NCBI RefSeq assembly: GCF_014698045.1
Contig: NZ_JACJSE010000005.1
Location: 434,001-498,000, forward strand
Source: Aulosira sp. FACHB-615
GTDB taxonomy: Bacteria > Cyanobacteriota > Cyanobacteriia > Cyanobacteriales > Nostocaceae
Direction of reading: 5' to 3'
Length of the DNA stretch: 64,000 nucleotides
Shown here piece after piece: positions 51,083-59,197 of this stretch (position 1 is the stretch's first letter; each line of letters starts with the position of its first letter). The position numbers and the translations under genes were made by a program. The notes under the pieces are model-generated. The model did not search any database. It saw only the letters and a list, made by a program, of their open reading frames with translations, and was not told the DNA's origin.

Positions 51083-52168
51083 ATGCAAGATATAGATTAC
51101 GATGGCAGACTCAAAGAATTAGAAAAAACTGTGCGTGTTTTGCAACGAAAATTAGATCGTTCTGAAGCAGACCGCCAACAATTAGAAAATGCTAGTGAAG
51201 TTAGAGAAGCTGTTCTCAAAAATATGATTCGAGAATTGGAAGCATCACAAATTGCTTTAGAAAATCGCGGTCAAGAATTAGAAACTATTTTGGGGAATCT
51301 CAAAGCTTTACAAATCAAACTAGTAGAATCTGAAAAAATGTCGGCTATAGGAGTTTTGGTAGCGGGAATTGCCCACGAAATTAATAATCCCGTGAGTTTT
51401 ATTTACGGCAACTTAAATTATGCTCATAAATACTTTCAAGATGTCCTAGATTTATTGGAAATTTACCAAAAACATTATCCCAACCCCGCAATTGATATCC
51501 AGCAAAAAATCAAAGCCATTGAACTTGAGTTTATCCAAGAAGATGCACACAAGCTATTTCAATCAATGATGTGTGGTGCAGAGCGTATTTGCGAAATCGT
51601 CAAATCACTACGGACATTTTCTCGCCTGGATGAAGCCGAGTTTAAAACTGTTAATATTCATGATGGGATTGATAGTACTTTAGTAATTTTAAATAATCGG
51701 TTTAAGGCATCATCTAATAAGTTAAGCGACATTCAAATTATCCGTAATTATGAAAAGTTACCATTAGTTGAATGTTATGCAGGGCAACTTAATCAAGTAT
51801 TCATGAATATCTTAGCTAATGCGACCGATGCTTTAGAAGAAGCAGTCATAAAAAAAAGATGCACTCAAGAGAATTTCCATCCCACAATTGAGATTGAAAC
51901 TAAAGTTATCAATCATGATTGGGTAGAAATTAGTATTGCTGATAATGGGTTAGGAATTGCCGAGCCGGTGCAAACAAAATTATTCGATCCCTTTTTTACC
52001 ACCAAAGATATTGGTAAAGGTACAGGCTTGGGTTTATCTATTAGCTATAAAATTATTGTAGAATTGCATCGAGGACAATTGGAATGTTATTCAACACCAG
52101 GAACAGGTGCAAAATTTATTATTCAAATTCCAATTCGACAATCTCAAAATTCAGCCTTAAATAACTGA
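51083..52168 (+). CDS. Histidine kinase paired with the FIST protein
   Basis: A 361-residue cytoplasmic kinase. An N-terminal coiled coil (about 8-85, no membrane helix or sensor domain) leads to the H-box GIAHEINNPVSFIYGNL (intact His). The HATPase_c domain (about 200-355) has NQVFMNILANATDALEE, IADNGLGI and GKGTGLGLSIS. Because it lacks its own sensor domain, input probably comes from the FIST protein encoded just upstream. No response regulator is adjacent, so the output is unknown. Confidence 0.93.
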   Translation: MQDIDYDGRLKELEKTVRVLQRKLDRSEADRQQLENASEVREAVLKNMIRELEASQIALENRGQELETILGNLKALQIKLVESEKMSAIGVLVAGIAHEINNPVSFIYGNLNYAHKYFQDVLDLLEIYQKHYPNPAIDIQQKIKAIELEFIQEDAHKLFQSMMCGAERICEIVKSLRTFSRLDEAEFKTVNIHDGIDSTLVILNNRFKASSNKLSDIQIIRNYEKLPLVECYAGQLNQVFMNILANATDALEEAVIKKRCTQENFHPTIEIETKVINHDWVEISIADNGLGIAEPVQTKLFDPFFTTKDIGKGTGLGLSISYKIIVELHRGQLECYSTPGTGAKFIIQIPIRQSQNSALNN

Positions 52169-52173
52169 ATGTT

Positions 52174-52854
52174 TCAATTCTGGACTCGAATAAGTGTCAC
52201 ACCACTAATGGCTGCATATACTGGTGAATAGGCTGCAAAAAAAACTGGAACACCAAAAATTCCACCTGCACCTCTTACCCACAAAATGATAATTACCGCA
52301 GCGATAAAAAATACCAAAATATTCATAACTATCCACAATACTGCTTGTGGAGGTTTAAATCTGAGTGCTAAAGCTTGGAGGATTCCTATTACCAAAGCTG
52401 CTATGAGTACGCCAGTAACAGAACTAGCGATCGCTCCTCTATTATCCCAAAGAGTAGTTTCTAAAAATGTCCCATCAGGTTGACCAACTGGCCCGGCAAC
52501 ATGAGTATACGTCAAAATAGACATAGTGAAGGCAATTCCAGCCCAGCCAAAAGCACTGGCAAATATCCACCACAGCCTCTGGGTAAACCATCTCTGCAAA
52601 ACAAACCATTGAGATATACCAATTATTACACCAGCCACCACTGCCGCCGCGATCGCACTACCATATAGTAGATAACCAATAGCTCCTTGACCTTGCGCTC
52701 CCGGTAAAGGCAAGAAAGCTAACAATATACCCACTACAGGAATAGCTATAAATCCTACGCCAGTGCCAACAACTCCACCAACAATAAAGCCGATTACTGT
52801 TAACAGCATCCAGCGTCCCCAGACTCCTACACTCAAAGAATTTTGGTCACTCAT
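52174..52854 (-). CDS. Multi-pass membrane protein, tandem paralogue 1
   Basis: A 226-residue protein with about six hydrophobic helices, Gly/Ile/Val-rich, beginning MSDQNSLSVGVWGRWMLLTVIG. It contains GISQWFVLQRWF and ends PVYAAISGVTLIRVQN. It is not recognised beyond a general cyanobacterial membrane family. It is close to the next gene upstream in sequence over its whole length, so the two arose by tandem duplication. It converges on the FIST-kinase pair with a 5-bp gap. Confidence 0.75.
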   Translation of the reverse strand: MSDQNSLSVGVWGRWMLLTVIGFIVGGVVGTGVGFIAIPVVGILLAFLPLPGAQGQGAIGYLLYGSAIAAAVVAGVIIGISQWFVLQRWFTQRLWWIFASAFGWAGIAFTMSILTYTHVAGPVGQPDGTFLETTLWDNRGAIASSVTGVLIAALVIGILQALALRFKPPQAVLWIVMNILVFFIAAVIIILWVRGAGGIFGVPVFFAAYSPVYAAISGVTLIRVQN

Positions 52855-52996
52855 GGTTTAACTCCAGTTTTTAATTACAAGCCATTGCCAATTACTATAA
52901 AAACTGACCCATGATAAGCGAGATTTGAGCTAAAGCAAGTGTTTTCTGATATCTGCTGGTATGAGTATCAATTTCAGACAGCGATAGTCATAGTGA

Positions 52997-53644
52997 TTAT
53001 TTTACTGTGATTGAATTCTGGACTCGAATAAGTGTCACACCACTAACGGCTGCATAAATGGGTGAATAAGCTACAAGAAAAACTGGAAGACTATAAATGC
53101 CAGCTAAATTCTGTACCGCAAAAATTATAATTATCGCAGCGATTAAAAACACCACAATATTCATAACTATCCACAATGCTGCTTGTGGAGGTGTAAATCT
53201 GAGTGCTAAAGATTGGAGAATTCCCATTACCAACGCCGCGATGATTAAGCCAGTAACAGAACTAGCGATCGCTCCTCTATCATCCCAAAGAGAAAGACTT
53301 TGACTAACTCTCCACCAGCTAGTAGACATCACAAAAGCAATAGTGAAGGCAATTCCAGTCCAGCCAAAAGCACTGGCAAGTATCCACCAAAGACAATTAG
53401 TAAACCATCTCTGCAAAACAAACCATTGAAATATCCCAATCACTACACCAGCCACCACCGCCGCCGCAACCATACCACCATACGCTACATACGGTAAAGC
53501 TGAGGAAGGTAACAACACACTCACTATACTAATAGCTAACAATCCTACGCCAGTGCCAAAAAATCCACCAAGAGTAACGCCGATTACTGTTAACAGCATC
53601 CAGCGTCCCCACACTCCTACACTCAAAGAATTTTGGTCACTCAC
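52997..53644 (-). CDS. Multi-pass membrane protein, tandem paralogue 2
   Basis: About 215 residues from a GTG at 53644 aligned with the start of paralogue 1 (SDQNSLSVGVWGRWMLLTVIG); a longer frame begins at 53659. It is nearly identical to paralogue 1 at both ends and more divergent in the second loop and the loop after helix 4. The 142-bp spacer between the two genes holds no terminator. Function unknown; the WFVLQRWF segment is retained. Confidence 0.75.
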   Translation of the reverse strand: MSDQNSLSVGVWGRWMLLTVIGVTLGGFFGTGVGLLAISIVSVLLPSSALPYVAYGGMVAAAVVAGVVIGIFQWFVLQRWFTNCLWWILASAFGWTGIAFTIAFVMSTSWWRVSQSLSLWDDRGAIASSVTGLIIAALVMGILQSLALRFTPPQAALWIVMNIVVFLIAAIIIIFAVQNLAGIYSLPVFLVAYSPIYAAVSGVTLIRVQNSITVK

Positions 53645-53820
53645 GAGGTTTAACTCCAATTTTTAGAGGACTTACGCAGTAAGACGAAATATCAAGGGTT
53701 AAAGGGTGTAGGGGTGTGATGCAGTCTCCATAAGTTTGCCAAAAACTCTACGCAATTTTACTGAATATTTTAACAGTCTAAAAGCGAGGAATAGAGAGCT
53801 TATATCCTAAAAAATCCTAA

Positions 53821-54138
53821 AGATATTCTGTGAAAATACAGTCGCATTCAGGAAGATTGAAAAAAGAGAGAATAGCAGTAGTCAGAAATAATCAAAACGC
53901 GGGATTTTATCTTCACCCCACATTAACAATAGACGCAAAAAGTGGATTACATTTAGGAATAAGTACAGTAAAATGATGGACTAGAGAACCAGACTACTTT
54001 GATAAGAACCAAAGAGAATACCAAAAATTAGAGATAGAAGAGAAAAAGTCATATAAAGGGATTGAGTTGGTAGAGAAAACAAAATATGCGTTTACTCTGT
54101 CTAATTTGAAAAGGATAACTGCTGAAAATCACAGCTAA
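53821..54138 (+). mobile_element. Transposase remnant (DDE-type, IS4-like)
   Basis: A decayed frame reads SHSGRLKKERIAVVRNNQNAG, FYLHPTLTIDAKSGLHLGIS, then an in-frame TGA (about 53974), then WTREPDYFDKNQREYQKLE and IEEKKSYKGIELVEKTKYA. The DAKSG-x-HLG part fits DDE transposases of the IS4 group. The element lacks both ends of a full transposase and is certainly inactive. A MITE-like GGACTTACGCAGTAAG terminus lies upstream at 53667. Confidence 0.7.
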
Positions 54139-54228
54139 AAACTTTTCATATTAAACCCTTACACCCAGTCCCAATAAATAGACAAACTTTGTATACAAAC
54201 CCTAATAAAACTCAACAGGTGAAGCAAG

Positions 54229-55485
54229 ATGACTAACAATCAAAATCAACCCCAGGATTATGATGCTGTATTAGGAGGACAATCACCACCGCCTATAGAT
54301 GGGGTTGTGCTGGGAGGAATTGAGGGAATTAAGCGTTGTTTATCAAATCCTGTGGTGAATGTGCGAATAGCAGCACTTAGCGAAGCCTTGAAATATGGTG
54401 ACGCTGGGTTAGATGTTTTAATTCAAAGTTTGCAAGATGAATCAAGATTAGTAGAACGTTTTGCTTATCGACTATTAAAGCCAAGAACAGAATCGCAAGT
54501 TAAACAAGCTTTGCAAACATATAAACCTTGGAACTTGGAAGAAAGATTGACTCGGTATCTAGGATGTCATACAACTCAATTTGCTAATCGGCAAGTGGTA
54601 GAATTCAATGCGAATAGAGGTATTGTTGAACCTGTTCATCAAGCTTATGCCCTACGATGTTCCTATGATGACAATGAAGAGAATTTCCCAGACAAAATTA
54701 GTAAACTTGCTCAATCATCCAACGCCGAAAAATTGCCAGCTTTAGTCTTAGGTTTATGGATAGATGCTTATGAGAATGATGCAAGTGGAACTATTCAAAC
54801 TTTAGTTAATTTCAAAGAATATTTATCAAACCTCAAGGCTATTTTGATAGGTGATATTCTAGGTGAAGAATGTGAAATTTCCTGGATTCGACAAAGTGAT
54901 GTAAGCCCTATTTTACGGGCTTATCCTCAACTCGAAATTTTACAAGTTCGTGGCGGTGACGGTTTACAATTTAGACCAACAATAAAACATAATCACCTCA
55001 AAGCATTGATTGTAGAAACTGGGGGATTAAGTCGGGATACCGTCGCACAGATTTGTAATTTAAATCTGCCAGCATTAGAACATTTAGAATTATGGTTTGG
55101 CTGTGAAGATTATGGCGGAACCTGTTGGGTTGAAGATATACACCCAATTATTTTTGCAGATAAGTTTCCTAAATTAACTTATTTAGGATTATGTAATAGT
55201 CAATTTAGCGATGAAATAGCTAGTGCGATTGTAACTTCCCCAATTCTTAACTCTATCAGCGTCCTTGACCTTTCACTAGGAACTTTGAGTGATGCAGGTG
55301 CGGAAGAGTTACTGAATTGTGAGGCGATTAATTATCTAGATATTCTCAATGTGTCAGAAAACTTTTTATCTGAGAAAATGATTGAGAAATTATCAAGTTT
55401 GGATGTGCGTGTCATAGCAAATGATCAGAAAGAAGAAGAGGATGATAGCTATATTCACAGCCGCTATTGTTCTGTTGCTGAGTAG
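54229..55485 (+). CDS. STM4015-family protein (LRR-like), copy 1
   Basis: A 418-residue protein. The N-terminal segment (YDAVLGGQSPPPIDGVVLGGIEGIKRCL) is followed by a HEAT-like stretch (NVRIAALSEALKYGDAGLDVLIQSLQDESRLVERFAYRLL, about 40-85). Leucine-rich repeats occupy the C-terminal half (LEILQVRGGDGL, LKALIVETGGL, LEHLELWFG, LTYLGLCNSQF, VLDLSLGTLSDAGAEELL, LDILNVSEN). This matches the family that accompanies the STM4011-STM4014 enzymes. It probably acts as a recognition or scaffold subunit. It starts the six-gene cluster and is paralogous to the next gene. Confidence 0.85.
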   Translation: MTNNQNQPQDYDAVLGGQSPPPIDGVVLGGIEGIKRCLSNPVVNVRIAALSEALKYGDAGLDVLIQSLQDESRLVERFAYRLLKPRTESQVKQALQTYKPWNLEERLTRYLGCHTTQFANRQVVEFNANRGIVEPVHQAYALRCSYDDNEENFPDKISKLAQSSNAEKLPALVLGLWIDAYENDASGTIQTLVNFKEYLSNLKAILIGDILGEECEISWIRQSDVSPILRAYPQLEILQVRGGDGLQFRPTIKHNHLKALIVETGGLSRDTVAQICNLNLPALEHLELWFGCEDYGGTCWVEDIHPIIFADKFPKLTYLGLCNSQFSDEIASAIVTSPILNSISVLDLSLGTLSDAGAEELLNCEAINYLDILNVSENFLSEKMIEKLSSLDVRVIANDQKEEEDDSYIHSRYCSVAE

Positions 55486-55582
55486 CTTATAGGTAAAGTT
55501 CTCTTTATAAGTTTAGCGATCGCTATTACTCAGTTTGGGAATAATCAAATTCAAAATTACCATTTGTCAAGATATAAAACTA

Positions 55583-56884
55583 ATGAACAATAATCCAAAT
55601 CAACCCAGAGAGTATGACGCAGTGCTTGGTGGAGAAGCACCACCTCCTGTTAGTGGTGTGGTTTTAGGAGGAATTGAAGGAGTTAAAAATCGGTTAGGAA
55701 GTTCCGTTGTGGAGGTGCAAGTTGCAGCACTTTCTGAAGCTTTGAATTATGGGGATGAGGGTTTAGATTTAGTAATTGAAGCGTTACAAAACTCTGTAAA
55801 TGAGGCAAAGCATTTTGCAGCACGGTTATTGAAACAAAAGGGAGGGGAGAAAGGGAAACAGGCTTTGTTACATTATGATCCTTACCTTGCTTTTACCACT
55901 ATGACCAACTGGTTAGTTCAAGATTTTAATTCAGATGTAGGTATTTTAAATACTGAAATTACAGCTTATTCTTTAAATTTACAGTTAGATTGGCAGGCGT
56001 TGTATGCGAAGGTTAGAGCAATAGTAAAATCCGCATCTGGATTGTCTTTTTATGAAGAACAATTGCGTTTCAGGACAGAAACACATCGTCTTGACAGAGA
56101 AGACACAATCAAAAAACTTCAAATATTTCTAAATACTCCCCAGAGTCATCAAATTCAAGCTTTACACTGTTACTATCCTAGTCACTGTTTTCTAGATGTT
56201 TTTGTTGAAGCCAAGAGCCAACTTAGCAACCTTAAAGCATTATTTTGGGGAGACCCTAGAGATGACTCTTATAAAGATATCTCCAAGCATAAATTAACTA
56301 GGAATATGAGCCTTATTCTAGAAGCTTATCCCAACTTGGAGGTTCTTCAAATACGTGGTAGAGCTAACGGAGATAGCTACGATCCTTTTTTAGGTTCGTG
56401 CTTGTCATTTACTCCAACGGAACATCTTCATCTTAAAACGCTGATTATTGAAACTAAGGTTTTACCAGAATCAACACTTAATGAGATTGTTAATCTTAGG
56501 TTACCAAATCTGGAATATCTAGAACTGTGGATAGGAAGGGCGGGATTTGATGCAGTTAACTTAATCCCAAAAATTTCTGAAAAGTTTCCGAAACTTAAAT
56601 ATTTAGGTATACGCAGTTGTGAAGATGCTGATGAAGTAGCCAAAGCATTAGTGAGTTCTCCTTTAATAGAACGTCTGATAATTCTCGACCTTTCTATGGG
56701 AGAGATGACAAATCAAGGAGTGGAATATTTTTTAAATTGTCCCGCAGTCAACCAACTACACACTCTTAATCTTTCTATGAACTACATTTCAAATACCCAA
56801 GTCTTAGACCAACTTTTATGCCAGGTAATTGCACAACCTCAAGATGGTGAATATGGGCATCGCTACTCAGCCATTCACGAATAA
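55583..56884 (+). CDS. STM4015-family protein (LRR-like), copy 2
   Basis: About 433 residues from the ATG at 55583, which aligns with copy 1 (NNNPNQPREYDAVLGGEAPP); an upstream frame to 55535 is probably untranslated. Layout as copy 1: VLGG motif, HEAT-like stretch (VQVAALSEALNYGDEGLDLVIEALQNSVNEAKHFAARLL), then LRR units (LEVLQIRGRANG, LKTLIIETKVL, LEYLELWIG, LKYLGIRSC, LIILDLSMGEMT, LHTLNLSMNYI). The middle region differs markedly from copy 1. The next gene starts 15 bp downstream, so the two are co-transcribed. Confidence 0.85.
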   Translation: MNNNPNQPREYDAVLGGEAPPPVSGVVLGGIEGVKNRLGSSVVEVQVAALSEALNYGDEGLDLVIEALQNSVNEAKHFAARLLKQKGGEKGKQALLHYDPYLAFTTMTNWLVQDFNSDVGILNTEITAYSLNLQLDWQALYAKVRAIVKSASGLSFYEEQLRFRTETHRLDREDTIKKLQIFLNTPQSHQIQALHCYYPSHCFLDVFVEAKSQLSNLKALFWGDPRDDSYKDISKHKLTRNMSLILEAYPNLEVLQIRGRANGDSYDPFLGSCLSFTPTEHLHLKTLIIETKVLPESTLNEIVNLRLPNLEYLELWIGRAGFDAVNLIPKISEKFPKLKYLGIRSCEDADEVAKALVSSPLIERLIILDLSMGEMTNQGVEYFLNCPAVNQLHTLNLSMNYISNTQVLDQLLCQVIAQPQDGEYGHRYSAIHE

Positions 56885-56899
56885 AAAATATATCAGAAA

Positions 56900-58126
56900 A
56901 TGCTTAACTTTGTCCTAATCGCTAACCCTGAAAATCGCCGTGTCGATTTCCTCCAACAAGCACTAACTCATTTCAACTTACCACCAGCCACGGTAGTAGA
57001 TTACGCAGACTTAATTTCCGGTAAACAAAACCTCGCACAATTCAACACACCCAACACCATTATCCGCTTCGATTCTCCAGAAAAAAACTTTGATATTGAT
57101 AAAGCCATCATCGCCGCAGGTTTCAATGTATCAGATAACGGAGAACATCAACGCATCAGTCCCGGCGAAGCTATGGAATTAGAATTCGACAAAGGACGCA
57201 TCCTCTACTCACGACAGTGGTATTTAGGCTGGCGATATCTCCTGCAAAAATGGGAATCTCAACTTACTCCCCTCCAGGGTGACTTTATGAACCATCCCCA
57301 AGACATCGCAGTCATGTTTGATAAACCAGCCTGTCACGAAAGATTCAGTCGTCACAATATCCCCGTTCCTCATTCTCTTGGAAAAATTCACAATTACGAA
57401 CACTTGCGCGAACAAATGCAAACCCAAGGAATAGAACGAGTATTCGTCAAACTTTCCCACGGTTCCGCCGCTTCTGGAGTCGTTGCTTATCGTGTAAATT
57501 CCCGTTTGGAATCAGCTATTACCACTGTCGAAAGAGTGCGAGAAAATGGGGAAACTCTACTTTATAACTCCCGGAAAATTAGTCACTATACCCACCATGA
57601 AGAAATCGCCGATATCATCAATATCTTAACAGCAGAAGGCGTACAAGTTGAAGAATGGCTACCCAAAGCACATTTACAAGGATGCGGTTTTGATGTGCGC
57701 GTGGTGGTGATTAATGGTGAAGCACAACATATAGTTGTTCGCCTGGGTAAAAGTCCCATGACAAATTTACATTTAGGAAATGAACGGGGAGATACAGAGG
57801 AATTTTTAGCAAAAATTGATGCGGAAAACTGGGAGATGATGAAGCGAACTTGCGAACAAGCAGCAGCGTTATTTCCTAATAGTTTATATTGCGGAGTTGA
57901 TTTACTAATTTTACCAGATTGGAAAACTCACGCGATTTTAGAGATTAATGCTTTTGGTGACTTATTACCGGGGATTTTGTGGAATGGGATGGATACTTAT
58001 ACGAGTGAAGTTAAAGCGATTTTGGGAAGGGACAAGGTAGACAAGGAAGACAAGGTAGACAAGGTAGACAAGGTGGACAAGGTGGACAAGGTAGACAAGG
58101 GGGATTATTCGCCGATAATCCATTGA
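56900..58126 (+). CDS. STM4014-family ATP-grasp enzyme
   Basis: 408 residues. After an N-terminal domain (FVLIANPENRRVDFLQQAL) comes an ATP-grasp fold: VMFDKPACHERFSRHNIPVPHSL, then RVFVKLSHGSAASGVVAY (nucleotide-binding Lys and Gly-rich loop) and the metal-binding end CGVDLLILPD...AILEINAFGDLLPG. Such enzymes join a carboxylate to an amine or thiol through an acyl phosphate, often making peptide bonds. The substrate is unknown. The last ~30 residues are a (VDK)n-rich tail encoded by a 9-bp tandem repeat, so the natural C-terminus was displaced. It is third in the STM401x-type cluster. Confidence 0.87.
   Translation: MLNFVLIANPENRRVDFLQQALTHFNLPPATVVDYADLISGKQNLAQFNTPNTIIRFDSPEKNFDIDKAIIAAGFNVSDNGEHQRISPGEAMELEFDKGRILYSRQWYLGWRYLLQKWESQLTPLQGDFMNHPQDIAVMFDKPACHERFSRHNIPVPHSLGKIHNYEHLREQMQTQGIERVFVKLSHGSAASGVVAYRVNSRLESAITTVERVRENGETLLYNSRKISHYTHHEEIADIINILTAEGVQVEEWLPKAHLQGCGFDVRVVVINGEAQHIVVRLGKSPMTNLHLGNERGDTEEFLAKIDAENWEMMKRTCEQAAALFPNSLYCGVDLLILPDWKTHAILEINAFGDLLPGILWNGMDTYTSEVKAILGRDKVDKEDKVDKVDKVDKVDKVDKGDYSPIIH
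58031..58104 (+). repeat. Nine-bp tandem repeat at the 3' end of the ATP-grasp gene
   Basis: Eight or so GACAAGGTA-like units (variants GACAAGGAA, GACAAGGTG). The unit length is a multiple of three, giving DKVDKVDK. Related units occur at 60074, 61545 and (complementary) 15915. Confidence 0.85.
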
Positions 58127-58323
58127 TTTGGATTGTTGATCATTTTGACTAAGCCTTTAAGGACTTGATTGTAGGTTTTATATAATTCTCTACCTTGCTG
58201 AATATCCATGTAGGAACATTTAACAGCAAATTTAATCCATACTTGAGTTTCCGCCGCTTCCGCTTCACAATCACTAAGTTTCGCAATAAAAGCAGCTTTA
58301 TATCTTCGTTTAACTATGTTCAA
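58105..58323 (-). pseudogene. Four-helix-bundle (S23/IVS-like) protein fragment
   Basis: A minus-strand frame of 72 codons without a proper start. It reads KLSDCEAEAAETQVWIKFAVKCSYMD ... LYKTYNQVLKGLVKMINNPNQWII, which fits the C-terminal half of the small four-helix-bundle protein family (related to 23S rRNA intervening-sequence ORFs). The N-terminal half is missing. It lies between the ATP-grasp and hydrolase genes and overlaps the end of one and the start of the other. It is probably a remnant of an inserted gene. Confidence 0.5.
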
Positions 58324-59113
58324 TATGAATGAAATCGTGGGAACTCACGACATCTTATTTATTACTCTAGACACACTGCGTTACGATGTAGCTCAAAATT
58401 TACTCGCACAAGGACACACGCCTAATTTAGAAAAAGTTATAAACACAGGTTGGGAAGAACGTCATTCACCAGGAAATTTCACTTACGCGGCGCATCATGC
58501 TTTTTTCGCTGGCTTTTTACCTACTCCGATAACGCCAGGAATTCACCCCCGAATTTTTGCTTTAGGATTTGAAGGAAGCACCACCACAACTGATAAAACT
58601 TGTGTGTTAGATGGCTCAAATATTGTTAGCGGATTAGCTGCTAAGGGATATCATACAGTTTGCATTGGTGGTGTAGGTTTTTTTAACAAACGCAATCCTT
58701 TAGGTAATGTAATTCCTTCGATGTTTGCTGAAAGTTACTGGAGTCTAGAGTTAGGTGTTACTCACCCCAAATCTACAGAAAATCAGGTGAATCTGGCGAG
58801 GGAGATTTTAGAAAAAACGCCAAGTCATCAACGCCTATTTTTATTTATAAATATTTCGGCTTTGCATCAGCCAAATTACTTTTATCTTCCCAATGCTAAG
58901 GATCAAATTGACACCATTGAATCTCACGCCGCAGCTTTGCAATATGTAGATAGTCAATTAGCTAAACTCTGGAATATTATACGCCAAAGACATTCTACAT
59001 TTTGTATTCTCTGTTCCGACCACGGGACAACTTATGGTGAGGATGGTTACACTGGACATCGACTCAGCCATCCCGTTGTTTGGACTGTTCCATATACAGA
59101 GTTTATTTTATGA
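58316..59113 (+). CDS. STM4013-family sulfatase/alkaline-phosphatase-fold hydrolase
   Basis: 265 residues. It begins DILFITLDTLRYDVA with the first metal Asp pair of the alkaline-phosphatase superfamily. The likely nucleophile Thr is in GNFTYAAHHAFFAGFLP, and the metal Asp-His pair is in ILCSDHGTTYGEDGYTGHRL. It lacks the Cys-x-Pro-x-Arg sulfatase motif, so it is more probably a phosphoesterase or phosphotransferase. The start is either 58316 or an ATG at 58325. It is fourth enzyme-type gene of the cluster, 84 bp before the radical SAM gene. Confidence 0.87.
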   Translation: MFNMNEIVGTHDILFITLDTLRYDVAQNLLAQGHTPNLEKVINTGWEERHSPGNFTYAAHHAFFAGFLPTPITPGIHPRIFALGFEGSTTTTDKTCVLDGSNIVSGLAAKGYHTVCIGGVGFFNKRNPLGNVIPSMFAESYWSLELGVTHPKSTENQVNLAREILEKTPSHQRLFLFINISALHQPNYFYLPNAKDQIDTIESHAAALQYVDSQLAKLWNIIRQRHSTFCILCSDHGTTYGEDGYTGHRLSHPVVWTVPYTEFIL

Positions 59114-59197
59114 AAATTTCACGCAGAGGCGCAGAGTTATTCTTTGTCTGAGATTTAAAGCAAATTCCTAAGTTGTGATAAAAATCCTCGAAATTTT

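Noticed and set aside
58031..58104. Regular repeats at the end of the ATP-grasp gene as a possible CRISPR array
   Set aside because: Units are 9 bp and directly adjacent without unique spacers. No repeat-spacer structure or cas gene occurs anywhere in the window.
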